From Ophiodon elongatus (lineage: Eukaryota > Chordata > Actinopteri > Perciformes > Hexagrammidae), in the NCBI GenBank assembly GCA_016806645.1, contig JACSYO010001013.1, positions 1,716,001 through 1,780,000 of the forward strand: 64,000 nucleotides of DNA, given 5' to 3'. The notes below the pieces were generated by a model. That model was not told where the DNA came from. It was given only the letters and a program-made list of their open reading frames with translations, and made no database searches. Below, one piece after another: positions 39,501 through 52,300 of this stretch. Numbering within the stretch: the first letter of the stretch is position 1; each line of letters starts with the position of its first letter. A program made the position numbers and the translations under genes.

Positions 39501-39915
39501 TGTGGAGAAATGTGACATGTAAACAGAACAGTTTGTTATGAAATGGTGCATTTGTAAAAAAATGAACAATAACCACCACAACTGGAGTCTTGATGAGCAG
39601 CAGAAGGATCGCATCAATCTGATATAAGCTCCTTTGGATGCCCCATGCATAAGCTAACCCACAGATAATTGTGTATTCACAATATGGTGCCCTTCAAAGC
39701 TTGCCATAGTGCTCCGTGTGTAAAGGTTATTAAAGAGCCCGTTATTTATGATGCTGTTCTGTCTGTCTTCACAGGCCGCTGGGGCTACCAAGAGCTGAAG
39801 CCATATATATACACAACCCCAGCCAGGAAGTTCCTGTGACGCTGCTGTCAATGTTTACATCCAGCAGGCAGCTTTACATACCTTTCTCTCACAGAAGAGT
39901 AAGTGTATATGCATA

Positions 39916-39950
<35 letters not shown>

Positions 39951-42900
39951 ACCTTTAACTGCACCATACTGTATATTCACAAGTAATAATGTATAAAGTA
40001 TTATTTCTCCACTGTGTGCCTTGGTCTTTGTAGAAATGTCTCCTATAACTGCCCATGTTTCCTCTCTGCCCTAGGTGATCCCACCCAGAGGGAAGGCATC
40101 TTTTAAACTAATTTTCCTCCCGTCTGAGGAGGGCAATGTAGAAAACACATTATTTATAAACACATCGGCCCATGGGCTACTGTCATACCAGGTCAGTTCC
40201 ATTAATACATCTCCTGCTGTGTTGTCTCAGAATAGTTCTGTTGGGATAATGTGGTGAAATCCCACCTCGTGATCCTTCTTCTCCTCATACAGTAGGGTGA
40301 AAGATGCTCACATGTTGGATGTGTTACCTCAATTTGACAGTTTACCAAAAAAAAAAAAAAAACATAAGCCCATCAAACTTTGTCTCTCTTGTTTGTTTTC
40401 ACTTTCCATCCCGCATGCACATACTCATAAACAAAGGAAGTCAAAAACTCCATTGGTTATGGTAATTGTAAATTAACTTTTTTATTAAACTGACCTCACT
40501 CTCACATTGCATGATAAGGACCTGAAGAGCACATAAATATTGTCACAGGAAGATAAAGTAGTAGACATTATGCAGAAAGTGTTTCACACACAAGTGCTTT
40601 CGCTCTACAACTTTTATTACAATATCATAAATGCTTTTGCTTTTACTTCACCTTAGCAGACCCATGTAGAATATCATTCGCATGCTTCAAGCTGCTGTAT
40701 CCTCTTACTTGCACTTTAGCCCCTGAGCCTGCCTTGTTGTGCCACCATAGCTGCTTGTGCTACCACTTAGTGTCTCTATTCAGCTGTTAGCCACCAGCAC
40801 TGCAACCAAAGTGAATAAGAATGAGATATAGACATTTACTCCCAAGTGCATTTGAAATGTGTATTCTGTTGTAGTTGCGAGTTTTGCCCATCTCACATTC
40901 AACCTGCGCTGCAGTGTTTCTCACATGTGGCTTATAAATGGCAAGCAAACACGCCCAGACAGGCAGACGCTTGGACTCCGTGCGCGGCCTGCAACGGTGC
41001 CACTCCCTTCACGTGCCTCCAAGACATGGAAATGTTTTAGTCATTTGTCTGTTTTATTTACGTTGCCAATGAGACCAACAACACAAACCTTGTGTGCATT
41101 TTTCTCAACACACATATATCTGTTGACTAATTATAGAGTTATTATCTTTTCTTCCATTCCATTTTCTGTCCGATTTTTAAATAAAGGCACTATAAACCTG
41201 TTGTTATATGGCTTAAATAGAATGTTGTGCTCAGAGCTATGGTGAGACACATGCTAATGACTAGAGAAAGATCAGCTGAATGAATAAGAAAGAGTTTTAG
41301 GGCCTAATGTCTGCCATGTATGCTTTATTCAGCTTAAATGCAGGCCAGTTTATAGCTTGAATATAGTTAATATGTTTTTTTATATATATTTCTCCCACTC
41401 ATTTGGCATTTGTTAGTCCTTTGTAATCTGCTAACTACCCCTTCTTATTTGTTTAAAATGTATTTGTCTGGAAAGTTCTTTCTGGTGCTACATTATTAGC
41501 AACTTACCTTTTTATTTTTCTTTATTCATAATCACAAAATATCCGCTAATATTTTAGAAAACTGCATAGAGAAGAACCACTAAACCACACCACCACTTTG
41601 TTACGATGTGCATGGTGTTGAGAATCCTTTTTCTAAACATGAACTGTTCCTTTTCCCAGGTATTTGGTGTGGGAGTTCACCAGGGTTCATTAAAGTCTGT
41701 CCAAAGAAAGGACAGTCTGCTAGTATTCCCTCACATCCAGAGCATTAAGCTGACCCAAACTCAGGTATGCATTTAAATGTCCTTTGTTTGCGCAGACCAT
41801 GCATAGTAGCGACTAACAGCCCATCATTGGAAACAGCTGATTTCCCTTTTCCTGCCGCCCTGATAAACAGACGGCTGCATACTAACACACAGAGGCTTTG
41901 TGATACTAACGAGCTCTTGAATGTGTGTGCAGTCAGCATAGAGGAAGTCATGCAAACAATCCCTTTTTTTTTTTCTTCTTTTTTTTTTTCATGCTTAAAA
42001 ATGTAAATGTTTGTTTGCAGAGTATAACCACGAGCTATCCATTTTAAAATGACACATGCTTTGTACAGTAATTCATTTGCACACATAAAGCCATGCAAAA
42101 AAAAACCGAACACCAATGATAAATTAGGGCACGGTTTTAGAAGCACTGAAAGTGTGTGACAAGCTGTCTGAAAGGAGTCCTCGCCTCCACAACAGGAAGT
42201 AGGGTTGGCAGTTGCAAAATGTCAGCTTGCAGGGGGACTTTAGCTGTCATCATCACTCAGACTGCTGCTTACGCCGAGTACAGTCTATTTTCATCTCATC
42301 AAGCGCCCCATGTTTCAACATATATAGTTAACAAAACACCCTCCACCTTTACAGGATACTTATAATCATCAAGTTGGGACACTTTCTCCAAATTCCTTTT
42401 GTTTCAGTTCTCTGTCCTCTTTAAATTTATGCTTCATTAAACATAATATTTTTTAATTAATCTATAATTTCTGATATTTTATTCCACAAAGCTGATGACA
42501 AGGCCACAAGGCTTTGTCTGTTAGTAGGATATTCTTTCAAAGTTATTCTAAAATAGTTGTGGTGTGTGTGTGTGCATTGAACTATGTGCTTATTAGAAGC
42601 TGAAAAAAGAGGAAGTCCCTCCATTGGTATTCAGTTCAAAACGACAGGGGAAATGAAAAGTTTGGAGACAATTCTCATGCCAGTTTTGCTAGAACTAAGT
42701 ACTGATCAGCCATAATAACCACGGACCATATCTAGAATTAATTGGCCATACGCTGTTTGAGTTATTGGCTAAAAGGCATAACAACCAGTTTATGCTTTAA
42801 CATGCCATCTGAACCCCAATGCACACCACCGCTGCATATTTATTTGGGGGGTCGAGCAAACAGAATTACTGTATTTTCTCCAGAAAGAAGAAAATAGCTA

Positions 42901-45900
42901 TAAAATGAGTCCAGGATCAATAGATGGAGTATAAAAGTAACTTTACATGTAATTTACTGTTAAATTACTTTAGGTTGTTAAAAATGTATAACTAACTCAT
43001 GTCCCATTTCAGTTGCAGTCCTGTACATTTATGTTTGTTTTGTTTTTTTCAGATATATAACTTAAAATTCAGCACTACATTTAATTTAGTTACTGGTGAA
43101 ATTTGAATTTTTTGTAGATGTGGTAGAGCCTTTGATGTTATACCTGACAGCCTACCAGTTTATATGCAGATGTTCCCTAATGTGGATCCAATATACCCCC
43201 CTTGTGAGGTCCACCATGATCCGCATTGGAATTAGAGATTCCCTGGACAATATTTAAACCACGTTTTAAAGTTTGCAGGAGTCGACATCCCCTCAGTGTT
43301 CAGTGGTCTGTGAGACCCGCGAGTCGAGACAGACGTTACTCTGTTTCTTTTAATTTGTTCAATAAGTGACCAAACCAACCACCGCTGCTTTGTTTCATTA
43401 CATTCCTAGAATGTGTAGTGCGTGGCTCGCACCACTAGAGTTCAGTCATGTGTGGCCTTGTAATAGCTACTGATCGATGAAGGCCTCGTATGCAATAGGA
43501 AAAGATGACCATCCAACCTGATGATGTTTTCTTTGTATTCTTTAATGCTTACATTAATCTTATTAACCCCTGACGGTCTGTCATGCTGTTTCTCCTGCAG
43601 GAAGATGCCGCCAACATCACTATACTGGGTCTACTCCTGGAGTGCAGCTTACCCAAGAGTTTGTTCAACAATCCTCAGGTACTTATTCGAAGTTGCTTTA
43701 AGACTTGTGTCTTATTTGATTTTGACACCCAAATGTGTCACATGAAAACTCTTAAAATTACAACTACTCCTATGAATAGGCCCATATTTATCATTTAAAA
43801 ACATTAGCTGCTGGACGCAGTATGTCTCCGACTTTACTGTCAAGTCAATTCTCAGTATTTGTGCACTGAAGGTTTCAAGTTTCCACACCACACTTGGGTA
43901 AGTTGCATACTGCAACACAGTTGGCTCACAAACTAGTTGTGATATCATGGAGACAGAGAGGAACTATTTCACCTCGATGCTTCAGTCTTGTAACAACTTT
44001 CTCTGAATTACACTTCTTGATGAAAACGTTCTTCACTGTGCGAGCAGTCGGAGCATGAGAAAAATAAACTTTGTGGAAAAACACAGAAGTGCAAAGGAGA
44101 GCATTTAATCGCGTAATTTTCCGGCCACGGTTTTTAATCGTGTTCCTACTTTGCAGTGAGTAGTGAATCCTTCTCACTGCTCTCGTTACGCCCTCTCCTC
44201 TGAGCAGAAGGCCAGCTCGTCTAAAACTTAAACAGACAGCCGGGCTTGTCATCGGAGCGCCTTCTGTTTCCTCCAGGACCCCCGAGGAGGGCGGCATCCC
44301 TTGCCAGACTTTTAATTGCCCTCTCTAGAGACGCTATAATTAACGCAAAGCTCCCAGTGTTCATGCGGCGCAATCGTATGACGCAACGGTATTGTCATAA
44401 TTATACAAACTGAAGTCATTCTGCCTTTGTGTTGCACCAGTGTCTCAGCTGTGAGCTTTGGCTCGTATCCAAGATCAACACCTGCTCCGCCGTTATTTTT
44501 CAAGACCGCACCGGTATAATTGAGAGCTGGCCTCAGTGGCGATGCCGCTCACAGATAAAACGAGCCCTACAGGAAGTTAGCAGTAGGCTTGGTTTCAAGG
44601 GAATTAGCATCCGTCTGCAGGTCGTCGTGTGCTGATTCGTCCACTGAGATGAGCCCCGGTTGGTTTTCAGTGAGATTTTCACTCTCACACTACCGACTTG
44701 TGAGCTTAAAGAGTTAAACTTGTTAGTCACAGGGTGGGTGGGTGGGGGGTTGGGGGGTAGTAGTAAGTTACTGCCTGCTTATTTCTGTCTGTCAATGCAC
44801 AGCAAGTATCTGGTTTCTCTGATGTCTCTCACGGCAAAGAAAATAAATAACTTTTCCCATCAGTATTTGTTTTCTCTCCACCGTCTCCTCAACCACCCGT
44901 TCTTTTTTACAACAATTTCTTCTTTTGTCTCGTAAACATCCAATGTTTTTTGGGTTTATTTGCCCTCGTTATCTTTGTTATTTTCTGTTCCCATTAACTG
45001 AATGTCTGACTTCTCAAATTACTCCTTTTGTTATCATGCTTGTCCTTCTTTTTGATGCATGACCGGTATGTCTTTCCTGTCCCGTCCCAGGGGTCCTGCC
45101 TCCAGAGCGAAGAGCGCCTCAATCTGCAGATTAATCTGTCCGCGCACGGTGACCGGCCCACTGACCTGGACAAGCTCAAGCCTTACGTCATTGAGCACAT
45201 TTCGGTGCTGCTGATGGCCCCCGCCGATGGACAGGCTGCAGTAGGTGGGTTCGCTTGACCAGCCTTACCCGAAGTCTGGATGCAAATTAGCTGTGGGAAT
45301 GTGCCCGTGTTGCACAGCGTCACTTAAATAGACCACACCGCTCAATACTGACGGACACTAGTGTATTGCTGCTTCTTCCAAGGTGACAGGGTTTAATTTC
45401 TTGGATGACACAGGGTTGCGCAACGAAATGCAGTTTGTCGTCCCATTTTGCGACATAGAAAAAGCACACACAAAAAAAAGGGGAGGTGGGGGGGGGGGGT
45501 ATTGTCTTTTTGATATCCTTTGGGCTTTGCAGGCACCTCTTCTCACTGATATATCACTGATGCCCAGTAGATGGGTACCAACCTCCACTCAAATCACCTC
45601 AGTAAATGTCTTATCTTTTAGACCCGTTTCTGTGGTGGACCGTTATTGAAGCACAAGTTCAAGAGGTTGAAATAGTGTTTATATTTTGATGCTAGAGGTA
45701 GACTTGATGAGGCGCCGTTTATTTCCCTTTCTCCTGAATCTTGTTTACTTTGACTCTGGGGCGGAAAGAGATGAGATAATGTTGATGATTCTGCTGCTGT
45801 CAGATGAAAGCAATATAAGAAGACATCAGTACCGCTTTCCTGGACTCACTGTCCAGATTAAAACCGAGACTAAAGATCAAGTGAAAGCAGCTGCATTGGT

Positions 45901-48900
45901 GTGCAAGTAATATAAATATTTTTGTCACGATGTTCGTTCACACGGGGCTTTGTCTTTGTTATTGAACCAAATCTGTATTTCTAAGTACTTGTCATAGTGT
46001 TTTTACATGCGGTATGAGACTATTTCTGTCAGCAGCAGATTGTGACTTATTGTATCGTCTCGTTTGATGAACTGGCTATGTGACCATGGAGGTCATTTTT
46101 TATTTTTATTTTTATTTTATCATAGCTTTACCAAGTTCTCTTAAAGAATGTGGAAGACCTTACCATAGTAGAAAATGTAGATTTGTACATACATCAAGCT
46201 CGAATATATGTGTAAACCTAACCATAAATATTGTATGTTATGCTGAACATATGTACACTTTTATTTGTATGACTTTTTTTTTTGTGTGTTTTCTTTTTGT
46301 TTTTACAGGGGAACCAAAAATAGGAGTTTATATGTTAAATTCTGGAGGCAAGAAGCTCTGTGTAAAGGTGAGGTGTTTTTCATTGTTTTGCTGTATTAGA
46401 GGATTTATATATAGCAATTTATAGGCTTTGATAGAATATTTTTTCTCCCCAGGACATGCAGGTGCTATCAAAAGTAGAGGCCAGCCTGAAATTTAATCAG
46501 GTTCTTCTGAGACCAGAGGCAAAAAACTTCACTGAAGTGGCGACACTTGCCTGCAGAGGTGACAACTCATTTCAATTCAAATAATGTCTTCTCAGTTCAC
46601 ATATAAGCTTTTAAGGGTAATTGCATTTAACCCAAATATCCTGGAATGTTTTGTCAACAACAGTTCTGTTTCATATATCAGGTTCATCGCCGGGCCATGA
46701 CGGGAAATGCATGAATCATATCAGTTTAAAAATTCTGGGAAACCGGACAACCTACAGCTTCCCTGGACTACATATCACACGCAGGTAATGTCATTTCACA
46801 CGCAGGTTTTTGCTAAGAAACTTTTTCGAATTATAGCCGAGCTTTATTGCCAAAGCCTGATTGTTTGAAAACACTGTGGCTGTAGCGAGTGACAACTTTT
46901 GGCTGGATAGCCACGCCCCCTTAGCGTTGTCTGAGGTGTGACAGGTGTCCACTTAGTAATGAAGATAAATCCGTTACAAAAATAGTTAAAACGCTTAAAT
47001 GATCATGAAGAGCCGTTAACATGTGATACTGAATAACTGGGTATTACGGTGTCATTTCGTTGTTTCTGCAGAAGGACCTTGGGGGATTTGTTCAGCCTGT
47101 TCCAGGTGAAACAAAGAGATGCGGACCAGGTGGATCTGTGGCTGACGAACTCCCTCTTCATACCCGTCACTGTGATGAATGTCAGCCTCTCACAGAACCT
47201 GCAGGGAGTAATGAAGGTGTGCATCATTGCCTCGAATAATGATAGGAAGCAGAGTTAATTAAATGATGATAAAATGATGATCCTTTAATGTTCTCTGACT
47301 TTATGCCTGAAGTGTATTCTGGCACACTTCACCCTTTTCATCATAAGGATCCCGAATTCAGAACAGGACTTGACACAAATGTCTCTGCTGCCCCCCGTCT
47401 GTCAGGTGATGAACTTCAATGCTCCACTGAGAGTTCCCCAGGGCTGCTGGCGTGTCCTGTCCCTCCAGCTGCTCAGCAGGGCGCTGCCCGTCAACCAGGT
47501 GTTCACCCTGAGTCTGGACACCAGCCTGGGCACAGCCCTGCACATTCCCCTTTACTTCCACTCTTCTCCTCTCAAGGTAAAATATTAGCCCGAGTAGCTA
47601 CAGTGGTTAGTACAGTGGAGACGGATTATAGTGACCAGGGGTCTCATTTATAAAACAGGGCGTAGGATCCACACTAAATGTTTGCGTACGTTCAAAAGAG
47701 GAAATGCACATACGGCAAAAAATAAGCAGATTCATAAAACCTGGCGTACGCCTGCCAGTGTGCAACTTCCTTATGTAAATCCCAAATCAACCTGTTGATG
47801 GTTGATTTTTTTTTTTTTAGCTACTTCAGCCTCGCATCTCGCCCTCTACACGCCCACATTCAACCATAAATGGTCAATGCAAAGCACCTCATGAACGTTG
47901 ATGCATAGAAAGAGCTGCTGATCGGTGGGTCTTTACGGTGAATCCCAATAACTACCGACTACTGCCACAGTATCTCTCGAGCAACATAACGCATCACCAG
48001 TCTCACCGTAGTATTTATGTTTACAGCAATCAGACTGCTTGCTTCCAAAATAGTTTTGGTAATTTGGACAACCGTTATGTGCAGGTAGTAATGATTTGCC
48101 AGGTGAGGTGACTGGAGACGGCAGAGTGAGTGACAGTCACCATGGTGACGCCTCTGCTCCAGTGAGCTCTGATACTCGCATCGGATAGCTGCTTACGGTG
48201 TCTGTGTTCAGTATGCTGTATCTGTCACCATGGAATAAACCATAAATGAATAAATAAAGTTGTGTTCACTGCAGCGATTTTACCCACAAACACTTAAACT
48301 GCAAACTAAAAATCATAATTGGTGATATATGCCCAGAATTAAATGATTATTGCTCCGTTCTGCAGTTCTTTAACACGAGTTGGCGTTATCTGACAGCTGA
48401 TGATAATTTCATCAGCTGCTCCACCGCTGACATGGAGTGTCGGTAGTTCGGTCTCTCCTCTGCGCTCCGGGGTGCAGACAGCGCTGATTTAAATATCAAG
48501 CGAAATTTGATTTGAGGTTTGAAATGGTTTATATCTTCTTTTCTTTTCTTTCATTTATGATATGAATTAAATGTAAGATGCATCATTATATCTGTAATGA
48601 TGCTTCTCTCAGTCAGTAGTTTTTAAAATGTGTTACCATATGTCGTCATGTATGGAAAGACCCAAAATGACCCATGTAAACAACGGTGATCACTATAAGC
48701 GGTTTCCCACTGTGGTGTGTTGGTTGTGGTCCAGCATGCAGGGTCAGATGTGGTAACAGAAGATGTTTCTGTCAACAGGGGGAAGTGGTGTTTGACGGAG
48801 AACCTGACTGTGGACGACCGTGCCTTCTCAGATTGTCTGAAACAGGTGAGACGCCACTTGACCTCTTGTGTGAGTTAGTTAGTTAAGTTTCTAGTGTTCG

Positions 48901-49276
48901 TATATTAATCATTAATTTTCTCTAACCACCCATCAGGGCGTTCAGATTGGCAGCGTACCCTCCTCCCCGACTTCGTCCCCTCGTCTTGGGCCATAGACAG
49001 CAAACTGGCTGCTGAGCTCTGCTCTCGGTGGCAGAGCCACACAGACAAACTGTCTTGCAGGTCAGTCTTAAATGCAACACGCAGCTTCCCTTTTCATGCC
49101 CTCATGTGTATTATAATCCATCATTACACACCATTAACATCATTAATCTTGTAAATATTTTTGTCTTCTCAGGTGGCCCAGACTCCCCGTAGAGACGTCC
49201 TTTCCTCTGGACTTTGGTGCTACACCCGTCAATGAGAGCAAGGTGGGCAACATTTAATGACTCCTCACTAAAAATG

Positions 49277-49309
<33 letters not shown>

Positions 49310-52300
49310 CATAAATAAAATCTGCATACCAAAAATCTGCAGCAAAAAGAAAACATTTCTTTGTTTCAGGTGAAGACGTTCATGCTGAAGAATCCTTCGT
49401 CTTCAGTGGTTTCTGTAGAGATTCGGATCCTCTCCCTGTACCCGGCCCCCCTGGAGGCTCTGGACCTCCTAACCAAATGGTACGCTGTTAAATGTATATG
49501 TTTGATATTGCACAGAATTATTCAACTACAGTGGTTTTGTGCCTCGGCTGTTTGTGGTATTGTACCATTGTTCCTCCAGCACATCCCTTGATATGATTTG
49601 AACTGTTTCCTCTGTTTTGATCGACAGGTTTAATATCAGCCCCCTTTCTGTCAACATCAGCACCACTGAGTTTTCTCTCTTGGCTTCTCCCCCCAAGGTA
49701 AGTCCTGAGAATGCTCCTGGGAAATTAAGTTTTGGCACTGTTTAATCTTTTTGTATTTTCTAGAAAAAGTTAGGGGCCCTTTTTGTATTTACTTTTTGTA
49801 TTTTTTGGGTTCCCAACATGTAAACCGTATCTTACTTTGTTGGCATTCTCGTTGTGCTTTGGTCGTATCTATTGTGCTTTCCCTCCAAACCTTTTTCCTC
49901 TCTTTGTGTGCAGGCGGGGGAAAACGTGAGGGCCATCACAGGAGAGGGCGTCCTGCGTCTGCTGCTGCAGCCCTGGGAGGCCAGAGAAGTGGCTGTAGTC
50001 TTTACTCCCTCTGAACACAAACCCACCTCCACCATTCTCATCATCAGGTACTGATTCATATTAGTAGGATGAGTTTGTTCATATTCTTATGTGTATTTAG
50101 GTTCTTTTTCTAACTTCGTTCGGTGTTTCACTATGGAATCGCCTCGGCGCGACCAACTATGCTCCGAGCCGATTCCCATAGTGAAACACCTCACTCTGTT
50201 ATCAAAGAACCGGAGTTACGTTAAGTAACCTTAAGTTATATACTGGCGGAGGATTTTGGAACTTTGGAAGAGATGTTTGCAATAGTTGAGAATTTCTTAG
50301 ACCTTTTTGTTTCTAATAACATTAAAGCTTGGTTAGGTAACATGAAAGAAGCCCGCATACGTAGACTAGATTTTAAACATTTAAACATTGCCAACTCTTT
50401 TCCAATTAAAGTAGCGAGCAGCACTAGCTCCAAAAGTCCCTAAATCTTGCCAAGTGGTCGACACTGACAGACGGGCGTCCCTCTGAATGAACTGTTGATT
50501 ACCCAGCCGAGCTGTAACGATGGCTCTGTTCTGTTAAGTCCCCCAGTAAGCCCTGACAATGAGCCAGCACGCACAGTACCAGGACTCTGAAACCAAAGCA
50601 GCTAATTGGGATTTGTAACGGAATGATCATCATTCATTTTCATTATTTACACCTGTGCTTTTCTCACTGTGACAAACATGTCAAAATGCCGTCCTTGAAG
50701 TGCTTTTGCAGAGTGTATTACATTAATTAATTATGCTAAACATATTCATTATTGAATATATGTTGGAAAATCTTTTTTTTTGGCTCTTTGTGATATCTGG
50801 AACGCATTTAGTTCAGTTTGTTAATGACGTATGTTTTTAACGAGCATGTTGAGTGCAATGTTTTGTGAACCATGGTCTTCGTTTGTCTTTTGAATCCGTT
50901 TTACAGGAACAACCTGACGGTGTTTGACATGATGGCGGTGCAGGGCCACGGGGCCAAAGAGCTGCTAAGAATTGGAGGCAAACTGCCCGGCCCGGGAGCC
51001 TCTCTGCGCTTCAACGTTCCTCAATCAACTCTAATGGAATGTAGTGATGGTGAGATTAATGTTTTAACTTAACACATGACTTGTTAAGTAATAAACTTTA
51101 TTGGTACATATTCACTTTTAACAGAAAAGATGCTCTTATCTTTTCTGTTAAAAGTGAATATGTACCAATAAAGTTTGTGAATTTGTCTTACAAACGAAAG
51201 TAAAACAAAAAGTAAAACGAAAGTAAAACGAAAGTAAAGCGTCCATGCTCGTCTCTCCCAGGCCTGCGCACCAACAAGCCGCTTTTCGCCATCAGAAAGA
51301 GTTTCAGGGTGGAGAATGCAGGAGAGCTTCCTCTGACAGTCATGTCGATGAATATTAATGGCTATAAGTGTCAGGGGTTTGGCTTTGAGGTCTTGCAGTG
51401 TCGCCCCTTCAGCCTGGACCACAACACCTCCTCTGAGGTCACCATCGCGTAAGTGGAGTTTTAACCTGCTTTATGGTTTACAGTAGATTTCTTTTTCCTT
51501 TTTTTTACTGTTGAATAGTGTCAGTTAACTTCTTCATTGCTATATTTAAAATGGAAAAGGCTTCTTTTTTTTTATCTCTGGCTGTATGTTAGTATTATAT
51601 ATAGTTCAACCATAGGCAGTGGCAACATCTCTTATGTTATTTTCTGCTTTCTCTCTTCCTCTTTTATTTGTTTGTGCAAAATGTTGTAATTATACCTTTC
51701 GCTTTCTTTATATCTTCTTGTTAGGTCTCTTTTTTTATGTCTATTTCTTTGTCTCTCACTCTCTCTACCTGCCTGTGTCCTCAGCTTCACCCCCGACTTC
51801 ACCTCGTCCTGGGTGATCCGGGACCTCACCCTGGTGACGTCCCGCGGCACCTCTTTCCCTTTCACCCTCAATGTGACGCTGCCCCACCACATGTTGCCTC
51901 TCTGCGCTCAGGTGGTTCCTGGCCCCAGCTGGGAGGAAACTTTCTGGATGGTCACCCTCATCTTCACATGGTTAGTACCGTTTAAGTAATTTTTACAACC
52001 TGAAAGCATAATACATCTGGCCACGAATGTATTACGTTTTCAGGTTGTCCCTCAGGAATGCCTGCAGGGCAGTAACGTCCACTTGGACTCGAGGATGAAC
52101 ATATCTCATGTTCAAAGGTCATTCTGACCTCACAAAACACATCTTTGGCCATAACTCAATAGTTAATTTTTTAATGAGAATTTCTGGCAGATGTCTATTA
52201 TAATACAATGATTGATATGATTGAGTAATAACATTTTTGGACAGACATGGACGTAAACTGCAACTTGACTGGTTGGTGGAGTCATGCGACCGCAAGGTGG

